Source of the DNA: Flammeovirga agarivorans
GTDB lineage: Bacteria > Bacteroidota > Bacteroidia > Cytophagales > Flammeovirgaceae
Direction: 5' to 3'
DNA length: 64,000 nt
Assembly: GCF_012641475.1 (NCBI RefSeq)
Contig: NZ_JABAIL010000004.1
Span: 721,881-785,880, forward strand
Positions 55,511 to 64,000 of the stretch are shown one piece after another. The notes under the pieces were generated by a model. The model saw only the letters and a list, made by a program, of their open reading frames with translations, searched no databases and was not told the origin of the DNA. How positions within the stretch are numbered: position 1 is the first letter of the stretch; every line of letters begins with the position of its first letter. Position numbers and translations under genes: made by a program.

Positions 55511-56173
55511 ATGAAACATAAAATTTTACTTGTAGATGATCATAGTGTAATCCGACACGGAATTCGATCTTATTTTAAAAACTTAGATGATTTTGAAGTA
55601 ATTGCAGAGGCAGATTGTGGTGAACGAGCATTTAAAGCTCTTAATGCCATGGATGTAGATCTGATTTTTATGGATATCAGTATGCAAGGAATGGATGGAA
55701 TCAGTGCCACTAAAAAAATCAAAGAACATTTTCCTCATATTAAAGTAATTGCATTGAGCATGATGATGGATAGCAGTTATATTAAAAATATGATTGATGC
55801 TGGTGCTGATGGATATTTATTTAAAGATTGTAAGGAGGAAGAAATACTTAAAGCAGCAAGGGCTGTTATCTCAGGAGATTCCTACTATTGTTCTTCTGCT
55901 ACAAAAAATATTATAAGTAGTTACAAAGATGAACAATCAAAAGTTGCCACCGCTAATGATCCACACTTCTTATTAACTGCAAGAGAAAAGGAAGTTTTGC
56001 GTTTAATCATAGACCAAGCTACTAATAAAGAAATATCTGAACAATTATTTATTTCTCCCCGAACTGTAGATGCTCATAAGAGGAATTTATTAGAGAAAAC
56101 CGGACAAAGAAATGTAGCTGGATTGGTGATGTATGCTATCAAAAACAAGCTGTTTACAGACCTAAAAGTGTAG
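55511..56173 (+). CDS. NarL/LuxR-type response regulator
   Basis: A 220-residue regulator with a receiver (acceptor Asp55 in IFMDISMQGMDG) and a C-terminal LuxR helix-turn-helix (LTAREKEVLRLII then NKEISEQLFISPRTVDAHKRNL, about 151-190). It is cognate to the kinase just upstream, by adjacency and type. A candidate small RNA gene lies 75 bp downstream. Its target genes cannot be read here; the sugar transporter downstream is on the other strand. Confidence 0.95.
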   Translation: MKHKILLVDDHSVIRHGIRSYFKNLDDFEVIAEADCGERAFKALNAMDVDLIFMDISMQGMDGISATKKIKEHFPHIKVIALSMMMDSSYIKNMIDAGADGYLFKDCKEEEILKAARAVISGDSYYCSSATKNIISSYKDEQSKVATANDPHFLLTAREKEVLRLIIDQATNKEISEQLFISPRTVDAHKRNLLEKTGQRNVAGLVMYAIKNKLFTDLKV

Positions 56174-56214
56174 ATTAGGTATAATACCTATACCATTTAG
56201 GTAATATGCTCATG

Positions 56215-56242
56215 TTGATTTTTGGTGACCTGTGTACATTTG
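56215..56242 (+). promoter_or_regulatory. Promoter of candidate small RNA
   Basis: TTG (56215-56217), 17 nt, then TACATTTG (56235-56242), an exact TAnnTTTG box. It lies downstream of the LuxR-type regulator stop, where no gene follows on the plus strand. Confidence 0.55.
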
Positions 56243-56248
56243 TAATGT

Positions 56249-56391
56249 ACTAAATAAGAAACATATTTCTTTCCTGTTACACCTAATGAAGAATCAACTA
56301 GAAAGGTTAAGTATAATAGATAGATAGCACAATAGTTCATCAGTTACAGAATGAGGGAAAAGTCCATGCTAATAGCACGGGCTTTTTTTTT
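56249..56391 (+). ncRNA. Candidate small RNA
   Basis: About 143 nt bounded by the promoter above and by a hairpin followed by a nine-T run. No ORF of notable length with a plausible start is present. The inner sequence is AT-rich with a purine-rich 3' half (GAGGGAAAAG) and two copies of TAGATAG-like bases in tandem. I recognise no known RNA family, and I see no 6S-like rod. Confidence 0.4.
56362..56391 (+). terminator. Intrinsic terminator (plus strand)
   Basis: The stem GTCCATGCT / AGCACGGGC (one mismatch and a G-T pair) with a 3-nt loop is followed by nine T. It ends the candidate small RNA and any read-through from the regulator gene. Confidence 0.7.
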
Positions 56392-56396
56392 ATGCA

Positions 56397-56428
56397 CAAA
56401 AAAAGCCTTCTCATTACTGAGAAGGCTA
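56397..56428 (-). terminator. Intrinsic terminator after the FucP-like transporter
   Basis: On the minus strand the 9-bp stem AGCCTTCTC / GAGAAGGCT with a 6-nt loop is followed by at least seven T, 24 bp beyond the transporter stop. Confidence 0.85.
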
Positions 56429-56451
56429 TCTATATTGAAAGATATAGAAAA

Positions 56452-57732
56452 TTAAACTTCTACATCATCAGATTTATATCCAACTAAAGCGTAGTACATT
56501 AAGTAAGCTTCACAAACTACTACAATAGTCCAAGTCATTTGCCAGTCGCCTAATGCATCTGCACTCACACCTTGTAACCAAGGAAGAACAGCGCCACCAG
56601 CTACACCAATCATTAATGCACCAGAACCTTTTGCAGTGTAAGGGCCTAGTTTATCAATTGCTAAAGCAAAGATAGCTCCCCACATGATTGAGTGCATTAA
56701 ACCGATACCTACTAATAACCATAATTCTTGAGTAAACATACCACCTAAAGTAAGTAATAATGCTACTGTTGAAGTTACTAATAATTGAGTTTGACCTGGG
56801 ATTTTTGCTAAGAATGAACCACATAAACGGCCAACTAACATTGAACCCCAATATAAAGTCGCCATTAAAGCGTAAGTTTCTTTTGCTACACCAATTTGTT
56901 TTGCATGTAAAACGATGTTCGATCCTACTGCAACCTCAGCACCTACATAAACGAAGATAGCAATTACACCTAAAGTTAAGTGTTTGAAACTCCAGATAGA
57001 TTTTGTTAAAGTTGAAGGATCAATTTCCTCACCAGAATCAGAAGCCATTGGGTTAGGTAATTCAATTCTACCTAAAACACCTGCTACAATACCTACTACT
57101 ACCATAAGGATAGAAAGTGGTAATAACAATTGAGCTACTTGAGGAGCAACACCACCAAATACAATACTAGCTACGAAGAAAGGAGCTACTGTTGTACCAA
57201 TAGAGTTTAATGCACCTGCAATACTTAAACGAGTTACAGAAGAAGTACCTGGTACTTCACAAACAGCGATGAATGGGTTAATTACAGTTTGTAATACAGC
57301 CATTGCACAACCTAAAGCATAAGAACCTACAATAAAGATAAAGAATGCTTGAGGAACTTGACCCTCACCGATTGCTACTGAAGGTAGATCAGCAAATTTA
57401 GCTGATAATGCTTCAATACCTAAGGCAACAATTAACATTAAAAGACCTCTAATTAAAGTCGTTTTATGTCCTTTGTTATCTACCCAGTTAGATGCGATGT
57501 TACCCATTGTAGGATAACCCATGAAGAAGGCGAAAGTAATGAAAGTAACTAGAGTGTTTTCTAATTTACCTGCCTCAGAAAGGAGTGCCTCTTGTAAAGG
57601 CGCTTGGAATTGTTGGTTAACTACAGTTAAAAAGCCAACAATAAACATTAGACCTACCATTATCAGGAATGGTCCTGTGTTATTTTTTTTAGTCGAATTT
57701 TCCACAACTTGTTGTTCTAAAGTTTCACTCAT
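56452..57732 (-). CDS. MFS sugar transporter (FucP/GluP family)
   Basis: A 426-residue, 12-helix major facilitator. The VLQTVINPFIAVCE segment (near 143-156) and GYPTMGNIASNWVDNKGHKTTLI (in parts; near 72-94) are typical of the fucose/glucose/galactose proton symporter branch found widely in Bacteroidota. The substrate is most likely a hexose, but no sugar enzyme genes adjoin. A LacI-type palindrome lies about 100 bp upstream. A strong terminator follows the gene. Confidence 0.9.
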   Translation of the reverse strand: MSETLEQQVVENSTKKNNTGPFLIMVGLMFIVGFLTVVNQQFQAPLQEALLSEAGKLENTLVTFITFAFFMGYPTMGNIASNWVDNKGHKTTLIRGLLMLIVALGIEALSAKFADLPSVAIGEGQVPQAFFIFIVGSYALGCAMAVLQTVINPFIAVCEVPGTSSVTRLSIAGALNSIGTTVAPFFVASIVFGGVAPQVAQLLLPLSILMVVVGIVAGVLGRIELPNPMASDSGEEIDPSTLTKSIWSFKHLTLGVIAIFVYVGAEVAVGSNIVLHAKQIGVAKETYALMATLYWGSMLVGRLCGSFLAKIPGQTQLLVTSTVALLLTLGGMFTQELWLLVGIGLMHSIMWGAIFALAIDKLGPYTAKGSGALMIGVAGGAVLPWLQGVSADALGDWQMTWTIVVVCEAYLMYYALVGYKSDDVEV

Positions 57733-58048
57733 TGTTAAAATAAATCAAGCTTGTTCTTATAATACCCTGGATATGATGCTAGTAAAAAATTGAGTAGGCC
57801 GATAAACTTTAATTTCCATAGCCACATTTAGCATAAACCGGTTGCAATATATAAAAACAATAATGATAGTAGTAATGACACTTATCAATTTTATTCAAAT
57901 GTTTCATTCGATAGTTTTATTTTAACAATATTTTGCAATAATTAAAAAATGAAGGATTAATCACTAAAATTTTAAAGTTTTTCATAATAATTTTAGAAAC
58001 AGTGAATAAAGTATTTGCATTCAAAGCAGTTTATTGCAAATTTAAATT
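57733..58048. other. Divergent intergenic region
   Basis: 316 bp between the transporter and the giant DUF445 gene, holding the possible LacI-type operator. The rest is AT-rich, and I see no clear promoter with a full consensus, no RNA gene and no repeat. Confidence 0.5.
57833..57846. promoter_or_regulatory. Possible LacI-family operator
   Basis: ATAAACCGGTTGCA contains the palindrome AACCGGTT and fits the LacI/cre consensus TGWAANCGNTWNCA at 12 of 14 positions. It lies about 100 bp before the FucP-like transporter start, but no LacI gene is in the window. Confidence 0.35.
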
Positions 58049-61000
58049 ATGATCAATGCTCTTATTCTTAAAATCCTATCGGGCTCAGTCGTTGGGTACA
58101 CTACTAATGACTTGGCTTTAAGAATGTTATTCGACAAAGTACTTGGTATTCCTAGTATTGTTGAACAAACAAAAGATAGTTTTATCAAAAATATAAGCCA
58201 GCTAGTAGAGTCTGAAATCATCAGACATGATAATATTAGTGAGGAAGTAAAAAAAGATAAATTCAGAGAATCTCTACAAATTATGCTCAGTGAGTTTGTA
58301 GAAAGACAATTGCGTTCTGAATTCTCCGAGGATGAAAAAATTGGTGATATCCCAGGCATTGATCAATCAGTAGATAAGCTTCTAGATATCATCAATGACA
58401 ACACAAATGATGTTATTCGAAAAGGTGTTAACGGAATTTTCAAACACACATTAATTACTGATTTCACCTCCAAACATCAAATACAACATGTATGTGAAGA
58501 GCTTTTTCAGTTGATTAGTCATGCCTTACAAGAAGACCGACTTATAGAGATTTTTGTGAATGATGTATGGCATGAGATCAAAAGGGATCAAGCACAAGAG
58601 GTCATTGCTCCAATCATCTTTGAAAGCGTTTCAGGGTACACATCAAACTTTTTTGATGAGCTTCATGAAACACTTAAGAAAGGCGATTTACCTTTAAATG
58701 ACTTTATCGACAAACTCCTTTACCGATTAGATACTGAGAATTTAATTGGTAAGATCAGTGATAGCATCTCAAAGAAAAAAATCTCTGATATTTTAGGTTC
58801 TGGTGATGAAGGGAAAATTGCAAAAGAATTTCACAGAATCCTTTCTAAAGAATTGAACGACCCTTCTCCTGATGCTCCAATAAAAAGATTAATTAGCATT
58901 TTCGTTGATCTAATCCGTCAGGAAGAAACCACTATATTCCAAATCCTCCCTCCTGCGATTGGGAATAATTTTGAAAAATTTATTCGTAAAAATATTCCTA
59001 TAATTCTAGATGCCGTTATTGAATGGATCCAAGAAAATAGGGAAGAAATAAATGAGTTAGTCAATACCTCTTTTGAAGAAAACTCTTCTTTCCTTGGAGG
59101 ATGGCTTATGAATTTATTTGTGGACAGCGTCTCGGAAAGGTTTAAAGTGGTAGATGAAATCATCAATATCACTAATAAACATAAATCTGAAGACCGCTCT
59201 AAAGAACTTGCTGAAAAGGGAGCTGATTTATTCTTAAAGTATTTAAAAGAGAATAGTATTGGTTCATTGATCAATAGATTCGATCAGAAGGCTATTGTCA
59301 ACTCAATCCACAAACTACTCATTGGCTTATTAGACCATAGGTTATTAGGTAAAGGTGCGGATTCCATCTCATTATTGTTGGACCGCAAAGTTGGTCAATT
59401 ATGGAGTTCAAATAAACAGAAAGAAGATTTATCAAAACTCACTAAATATTTAATTGATGAAAAATTAGTCAGTGATTTTCTATACCAAAGAAAGTCTACG
59501 GATACCGCAAAGCAAATTGTTCAAGATCGCTTAGACCGAATCAAAGAACAACCTTTGTATTCTATTTTTAATGACAAAACGATTGAAGGCTTTGCAACAA
59601 AAGCACAAAACTATTCATTAAAATTAGTTGAAGAGGAGAAGATTGGAGTGATATCTACTACAGAAAAAGTCATCTGGAACGAAATCCAAAACAAAAGTAT
59701 TTCTAAAGTCATCGGAAATAATTCTGTAGAACGTTGGACTCCAAAATTAAAACAGATTTCTCAAAAATTCCTTCAACAATTTAGTCAAAAGATCAAAAGT
59801 AGACCCATTCATGATTTAGTTGGCATAGCTGAAAAAACTACCTCACTACCATTAAAATTAGCAAATGGTATTGTTGGATACATTGATAGAAATATCAATC
59901 GTTTAATGAAGGGACAAGTAAGCAAGGTGGTTGAAAAAAACCTGCATAATAAACATCAGCAATTACCTGAAATGGTGAAAGGTTTTATGGGTAACAATAT
60001 GCAGCCTATCACCTATTTTGGTGCTTTCCTTGGAGCTATTGCAGGAGGTTTAACTGCGTATATCCCTTTTGGTGATACCCCAACAACTCTAATTGCTGGC
60101 ATAGCAGGTGTTTATGGAATTACTGGTTTGGCTACGAACTGGATCGCTATAAAAATGATCTTCAGACCTTACAGACCTAAATACCTTTTTGGTTTCCAAC
60201 TTCCCTTCACTCCTAGTGTCATCTCATCAAACCAATCTAAGTTTGCAGAGAATATGGGTAATTTTGTAGGCAAGCAGCTATTAAATGAAGAGTCTATTGG
60301 TTCAGATATCGAAGAGAAGATTTCATCATTGAAAGATACCATCTTCAATACCTTCGTCGAAAGTGATTATAAAACACTGGATAAACTTCTTGAAACGGAA
60401 AAGAAGAGTATTGGAAAAAAGATTAGTAAGGAGGTCTCACATCAACTATTTAGTAATCGCTATGAGTATGCCGCAAAAGCAGCTCAAATAATTGACAAAG
60501 AGCTTGAATCATTTAATAATTTCTCAGAGAATTCACTTCAAACTACATTTATCAATTTCACTCATAAGGATGTTATCCATACAACATTAGCTGCTTTTTT
60601 ATCAAAACGTGTTGTTAAGATCCTTGAAAATGATTTAATGCTTTCTGATGCCCTGCCAGATAAGTTTGTTCAACAGATGTTCGAAGCAGTGAGTGATATC
60701 CTATCTAGACAGATTGATAAATCAAATACATGGATTCAAGATGAATCACTCTTTGACAAACTTAAGATGATGTTTAGAGATAAACTGATGTTTTATCGTT
60801 CTAAAAAGATCAACGAATTAGAATTACTAGAGAACAATAAAGTAAGAATAAAATCTACTGTTTGGAATTTAATGTTGGATACATTGGAAAAGGATACTTT
60901 CCAACAACAGCTATTAAACTTCTTCGAAAAACAATTTGAAAAGCTATCAGATGATGAACTTCCAATCCGAGATTTATTTGATGGCAAACCCTACCAGTTT

Positions 61001-62179
61001 TTACAACAAAACAGTATTTCTCTAGTAGATAAACTAATGCAACAAGTTATTGGACACCTAAAAGACAATGACGATAGATTTGCTGAGGAAGTATATGAGA
61101 CCGTAGTGAAGAAAAGAAGTTTAGCAACTCTCTACGAAGGCCACATAAAAAGAACAACAAAAGATTTAGCAAATAATAAAATCCCGAATCTTTTAATGAG
61201 AGGTTTACCTGAAATCACTCAAAAAATTCAGGATAAGATCTCTATAATAGCACAAGAAACTAAAGTAAAAGACCTAGAAGTTAGCATCAACAATGAAGTA
61301 CTCCATGATGCGGTTGTAAATTTAATGAAGAACAATCGATTATTGACGAGTATTCAGTATGTAATGAATCGCATAGTTGACGAGATTTTTGACACTAAAA
61401 TTGAGAACATTTTAAATGTGGGTGAAATTTCTGAAGACGAATTATATGATACTTTAAGCTCCAACTTGGCTCCTGAAATTGATATCATTCGTCAACATTT
61501 AGCATCACAACTCTATCAAGAAGATAAAAAAGAATTAATCGTTAATGACCTAACACACATTATTCATGATATCTTCAAAAAAATTCTTCTTCCTAAAAAA
61601 GTAAAAGAAATATTCCAAGAAGTAGATAAAGAAGAATTACAAAATGGAATAGAAACCACATTCAAATTGTTCCTTCAAACAAGATCTTTCCAAAAATTAA
61701 TAGGTGGTGTTGCTTCTGAACTTGCAATAAATCTTGAAAAAAATGGAATTTATAAGTTCATACACAAGGAACAATTACTTATTGATCTAGAAAAGGGCAT
61801 CTACAAGTCATTAGAGAACAATAAAAACCAAGAGGTAATTCGGGAAATCACTAAAAACACTTCTGTGATTTTGCTTAACAACTTCAATAGATGTTTAACT
61901 GTCGAAACTAAAAACTATTTATTAGAACGTATTTTAGATGGTCTGATGAAGTCGGTAATTCCTCATTCCAGCCGTCTTATTAGAAATATCGATTTCAAGG
62001 GTATCGTACTTAAAGAAATCAACACAATGGACCCCGCAAAGATTGAGGAGCTATTCTACGGTTTTGCTGGAGTGTATTTCAATCGTTTAATAGTATACGG
62101 ATTCATTCTTGGTCTACCTATTGGTGCGACGTTAGATTTTGGGTTAATTGGGTTGGTTAATTATCTTTTTAAAGAGTAA
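58049..62179 (+). CDS. Giant duplicated DUF445 protein
   Basis: A 1376-residue protein of the DUF445 (YheB/YjiN) family, about three times the usual length. The family motif occurs twice: degenerate at residues 16-28 (GYTTNDLALRMLF, next to a hydrophobic N-terminus) and near-canonical at 693-705 (GLATNWIAIKMIF, followed by RPYRP and LPFTPSVISSNQ). Between them run long amphipathic helices with repeated 'F..L/I' patterns and many Lys/Glu. A hydrophobic pair lies near 650-695 and a last membrane segment at the C-terminus (LIVYGFILGLPIGATLDFGLIGLV, in parts). The function is unknown. It may form a long helical scaffold tied to the membrane. The next gene follows after 31 bp. Confidence 0.85.
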   Translation: MINALILKILSGSVVGYTTNDLALRMLFDKVLGIPSIVEQTKDSFIKNISQLVESEIIRHDNISEEVKKDKFRESLQIMLSEFVERQLRSEFSEDEKIGDIPGIDQSVDKLLDIINDNTNDVIRKGVNGIFKHTLITDFTSKHQIQHVCEELFQLISHALQEDRLIEIFVNDVWHEIKRDQAQEVIAPIIFESVSGYTSNFFDELHETLKKGDLPLNDFIDKLLYRLDTENLIGKISDSISKKKISDILGSGDEGKIAKEFHRILSKELNDPSPDAPIKRLISIFVDLIRQEETTIFQILPPAIGNNFEKFIRKNIPIILDAVIEWIQENREEINELVNTSFEENSSFLGGWLMNLFVDSVSERFKVVDEIINITNKHKSEDRSKELAEKGADLFLKYLKENSIGSLINRFDQKAIVNSIHKLLIGLLDHRLLGKGADSISLLLDRKVGQLWSSNKQKEDLSKLTKYLIDEKLVSDFLYQRKSTDTAKQIVQDRLDRIKEQPLYSIFNDKTIEGFATKAQNYSLKLVEEEKIGVISTTEKVIWNEIQNKSISKVIGNNSVERWTPKLKQISQKFLQQFSQKIKSRPIHDLVGIAEKTTSLPLKLANGIVGYIDRNINRLMKGQVSKVVEKNLHNKHQQLPEMVKGFMGNNMQPITYFGAFLGAIAGGLTAYIPFGDTPTTLIAGIAGVYGITGLATNWIAIKMIFRPYRPKYLFGFQLPFTPSVISSNQSKFAENMGNFVGKQLLNEESIGSDIEEKISSLKDTIFNTFVESDYKTLDKLLETEKKSIGKKISKEVSHQLFSNRYEYAAKAAQIIDKELESFNNFSENSLQTTFINFTHKDVIHTTLAAFLSKRVVKILENDLMLSDALPDKFVQQMFEAVSDILSRQIDKSNTWIQDESLFDKLKMMFRDKLMFYRSKKINELELLENNKVRIKSTVWNLMLDTLEKDTFQQQLLNFFEKQFEKLSDDELPIRDLFDGKPYQFLQQNSISLVDKLMQQVIGHLKDNDDRFAEEVYETVVKKRSLATLYEGHIKRTTKDLANNKIPNLLMRGLPEITQKIQDKISIIAQETKVKDLEVSINNEVLHDAVVNLMKNNRLLTSIQYVMNRIVDEIFDTKIENILNVGEISEDELYDTLSSNLAPEIDIIRQHLASQLYQEDKKELIVNDLTHIIHDIFKKILLPKKVKEIFQEVDKEELQNGIETTFKLFLQTRSFQKLIGGVASELAINLEKNGIYKFIHKEQLLIDLEKGIYKSLENNKNQEVIREITKNTSVILLNNFNRCLTVETKNYLLERILDGLMKSVIPHSSRLIRNIDFKGIVLKEINTMDPAKIEELFYGFAGVYFNRLIVYGFILGLPIGATLDFGLIGLVNYLFKE

Positions 62180-62210
62180 ATTAGTTATACAAAAACTATA
62201 ACTCTTAAAA

Positions 62211-62999
62211 ATGAAAAAATACTTAATCTGGCTTACTATCCTTTTCTTATATTTTAGTATTCCAAGTTACTCTCAATCTAACTCTAAACAATTAATGGTA
62301 TCCTACGACTCTTCCATCACTATGATGAGAAAGAATGTTGTACGTCTAAACCTAACACCCTACATTCTTTGGGGAGGAAGAAATATTGTTATTGGATACG
62401 AAAGAAGGATTTCTAATCATGAATCCATCTCATTAAACGGTGGGGTTCTATCCTTTCCTAAAATTGTTAACCTCGCTATTACTGACTCTATTATTGCTAA
62501 TGATCATAAAAACAATGGTTTTAGTGTAGCAGTAGATTACAGAAGATATTTTAAGAAAAGAAATAGAGGCTTTGCTCCTGATGGTTTGTATTGGGGGCCA
62601 TACGTCACCTATTATCGATATAACCTGAGTAGTAAACTTACCATTACCGATACCACAGGAACTCAAGTTACAGCCTCCTATGCTAACTTTAAGGGTTCAG
62701 CCAACATATTAAATATTGGTGTAGAACTGGGTTATCAATTTATTATTAAGAAGAGACTAGCCATTGATCTAATTATGATTGGTCCAGGATATGGCTTCTA
62801 TGGTGGTAAATTGAAACTCGACAGTGATGTTACTATTGATGAAGAAGACGAGGTACTATCAAAAATTAGAGATGGATTAGTAGAAAAGTTCCCTATCCTT
62901 GATGGTGCTCTTGAGGGCAAAGAGGTCAGTACGAATGGTTCCTATGGCACTTGGACAGGTGGACTCCGGTTTGTTATACAAATTGGCTACACTTTCTAA
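62211..62999 (+). CDS. Outer-membrane barrel-like secreted protein
   Basis: A 262-residue protein with a signal peptide (1-22, ending SYSQ). The mature region has alternating strands (VRLNLTPYILWGGRNIVIGYERRI, in parts) typical of a small DUF3575-like or OmpA-type barrel and ends GLRFVIQIGYTF with a C-terminal aromatic. The function is unknown. It is 31 bp after the DUF445 gene and is probably co-transcribed, which could mean the two act together at the envelope. Confidence 0.75.
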   Translation: MKKYLIWLTILFLYFSIPSYSQSNSKQLMVSYDSSITMMRKNVVRLNLTPYILWGGRNIVIGYERRISNHESISLNGGVLSFPKIVNLAITDSIIANDHKNNGFSVAVDYRRYFKKRNRGFAPDGLYWGPYVTYYRYNLSSKLTITDTTGTQVTASYANFKGSANILNIGVELGYQFIIKKRLAIDLIMIGPGYGFYGGKLKLDSDVTIDEEDEVLSKIRDGLVEKFPILDGALEGKEVSTNGSYGTWTGGLRFVIQIGYTF

Positions 63000-63000
63000 A

Positions 63001-63048
63001 AAAGAAAAGGTCATCTACGCTTAAAGCAAAGTAGATGACCTTTTTTTT
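63001..63048. terminator. Intrinsic terminator
   Basis: The stem AAAAGGTCATCTAC / GTAGATGACCTTTT with a 12-nt loop is followed by eight T. It serves the plus-strand gene and, less perfectly, the convergent barrel gene. Confidence 0.88.
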
Positions 63049-63063
63049 ATCTATTACATTCAA

Positions 63064-63654
63064 CTAACGTTCTATAAAACCAAGGTTAAATGTAGTTCTA
63101 AATTCTAAACTATTATATGTAGCCATAGTATCATAAACTTTTACATCTGGTACTATTCTATAAATTGCTGCGAGACCGAACCAACCAAAGTCAACTCCTA
63201 TTTCAGGTGCATAACCAATAGTTGTGGTTGTTTCTATATCTTGATTACCAAAGTCAAATCCTTGTGGATTTTTTGGATCAAATTTACCAGGAGCTACTTT
63301 GTAACTACCCAAACCAAAACCTACATAAGGTCTTACTTTACTTTCTCCAAAGTGATATAATACTTTACCAGAGATATTAGAAAATGAAGTGGCCTCAAAA
63401 TCAGAACTACTCATATCCTTTGGTGCAAGCACCGATACTGTTCCTCCATATTCAGCTCCTACTGACAGTTTAGGAGTGATATTATAAAATAGATTGATGT
63501 GGTAGTTACCTCCAATTCCATTCATTGATAAATCTCCTTCTTTTGCAGAAACTGACGATACACCTCCACCAAAACCAAGATTTAATAATTTGTCTTGTGC
63601 GAAAGAAGTTAAACTAAATAAAGATAGAAGTAAGATGATTGATAACTTTTTCAT
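63064..63654 (-). CDS. Outer-membrane beta-barrel protein
   Basis: A 196-residue protein with a signal peptide (1-19, ending SFAQ). Strands such as LGFGGGVSSV, YHINLFYNITPKLSVGAEYGG (in parts), KVRPYVGFGLGSY and FRTTFNLGF, with a near-terminal aromatic, match eight-stranded OmpX/OmpW-like porin-family barrels of Bacteroidota. The function is unknown. It is convergent with the previous gene over a shared terminator and is followed upstream by two tRNA genes on the same strand. Confidence 0.8.
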   Translation of the reverse strand: MKKLSIILLLSLFSLTSFAQDKLLNLGFGGGVSSVSAKEGDLSMNGIGGNYHINLFYNITPKLSVGAEYGGTVSVLAPKDMSSSDFEATSFSNISGKVLYHFGESKVRPYVGFGLGSYKVAPGKFDPKNPQGFDFGNQDIETTTTIGYAPEIGVDFGWFGLAAIYRIVPDVKVYDTMATYNSLEFRTTFNLGFIER

Positions 63655-63790
63655 TATTGAAGTATTTTGATTGTTTAATTTATTAGCTATTGTAGTTTAC
63701 GGTTTTAAGATTTTTTAGTCTATTTTTCTATTTTTAACAAATCATAATACTTCTCTTCTTCACAATCAATTGATCATCATTTTTGGGCAA

Positions 63791-63823
63791 TAAAAAAGCC
63801 GATAACATTGCTGCTATCGGCTT
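63791..63823 (-). terminator. Terminator after the tRNA pair
   Basis: On the minus strand the stem AGCCGATA / TATCGGCT with a loop of about 10 nt is followed by six T. It lies 14 bp downstream of tRNA-Arg. Confidence 0.8.
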
Positions 63824-63836
63824 ATCAGATCACATG

Positions 63837-63910
63837 TGATCCGACCAGGACTCGAACCTGGAACCTACTGCTTAGAAGGCAGTTGCTCTATCCAGTTGAG
63901 CTATCGGACC
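63837..63910 (-). tRNA. tRNA-Arg(TCT)
   Basis: A complete 74-nt cloverleaf on the minus strand. The acceptor GGTCCGA pairs with TCGGATC; the anticodon stem ACTGC/GCAGT encloses CTTCTAA (anticodon TCT), and the T loop is TTCGAGT between CCAGG and CCTGG. The 3' CCA is not encoded. Confidence 0.95.
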
Positions 63911-63931
63911 ATCCTTAAAAGGTTCTTCGTG

Positions 63932-64000
63932 TCGGGATGGCAGGATTCGAACCTGCGACCCCCTGGTCCCAAACCAGGTACACTAACCGGACTGTGCTAC
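63932..64000 (-). tRNA. tRNA-Pro(TGG), 5' end cut by window
   Basis: On the minus strand the anticodon stem CCTGG/CCAGG encloses TTTGGGA (anticodon TGG). The T arm GCAGG-TTCGAAT-CCTGC and the 3' acceptor half CATCCCG are intact; about six bases of the 5' acceptor strand lie beyond the window. It is 21 bp upstream of tRNA-Arg, probably in one transcript. Confidence 0.93.

Noticed and set aside
56351..56385. GAGGGAAAAGTCC resembling the RNase P RNA GAGGAAAGTCC signature
   Set aside because: It sits at the 3' end of a 143-nt unit, whereas in RNase P RNA it is near the 5' end of a molecule over 300 nt; the rest does not match.

Overview
The window is AT-rich bacterial chromosome from a member of the Bacteroidota, most likely a marine Cytophagales of the Flammeovirga type (genus inferred, not proven). 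The evidence is Bacteroidota-typical families (DUF4270, DUF4290, half-length GT5 'glycogen synthase', GCSDAG-type outer-membrane barrels, 7TMR-DISM/SpoIIE sensors), several good matches to the Bacteroidota promoter (TTTG or TTG, 17-20 nt, then TAnnTTTG), and no obvious Shine-Dalgarno sequences. There are no insertion sequences, phage genes or CRISPR arrays. Two tRNA genes, Arg(TCT) and a truncated Pro(TGG), lie at the right edge.

Layout. 0.1-4.2 kb: a sodium:solute symporter, a secreted hypothetical protein, and a two-gene unit of an IscU/NifU-like Fe-S scaffold with a GGGtGRT protein. 4.3-8.3 kb: a tight minus-strand unit of an MpaB-type oxygenase, a 7-TM protein resembling Pyr4/PaxB terpene cyclases, and a 7TMR-DISM/SpoIIE phosphatase sensor. 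This is the most unusual locus here. 8.4-11.4 kb: an exo-muramidase (NamZ) and GH3 glucosaminidase (NagZ-like) pair for peptidoglycan recycling. 11.5-15.9 kb: an outer-membrane barrel, a secreted TPR-CHAT protease-like protein, and a receiver protein ending in an orphan histidine-kinase H-box. 16-18 kb: sufC-sufD without an adjacent sufB. 18.4-23.5 kb: MaoC hydratase, bestrophin, Spx/ArsC, ruvX, def, a CAP-like lipoprotein, an omega-amidase and a cation exchanger.

23.5-33 kb: DUF4290, glmS, DUF4270, a glycogen-synthase-like protein divergent from panC, a subtilase, a small zinc-ribbon membrane protein and hemL. 33-38 kb: a TetR-like regulator with an ABC1/UbiB kinase, facing a PAS-rich hybrid histidine kinase. 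38-44.4 kb: nuoN-M-L-K (the end of the complex I operon, separated from the rest) and a divergent cyclophilin. 44.4-48.1 kb: an OmpR-type regulator, an NdpA nucleoid protein and a cytochrome P450.

48.2-53.3 kb: a histidine-utilisation operon (marR-hutH-hutU-hutI). A TTTG-N19-TACTTTTG promoter precedes it, with two copies of a TAAGTACTTA-type palindrome 40 bp apart, one of them between the promoter boxes. This is a direct prediction of autorepression by the MarR protein. 53.4-57.8 kb: apaG, a NarL-type kinase/regulator pair, a candidate small RNA with its own promoter and terminator, and a FucP-like sugar transporter with a LacI-type operator upstream. 58-63.7 kb: a giant internally duplicated DUF445 protein and two outer-membrane barrel proteins.

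The best leads for something undescribed are the terpene-cyclase-like/MpaB/sensor cassette, the barrel-CHAT-receiver cluster, the double-length DUF445 protein and the 56.25-56.39 kb small RNA. Family assignments come from motif recognition by eye; no database search was run.
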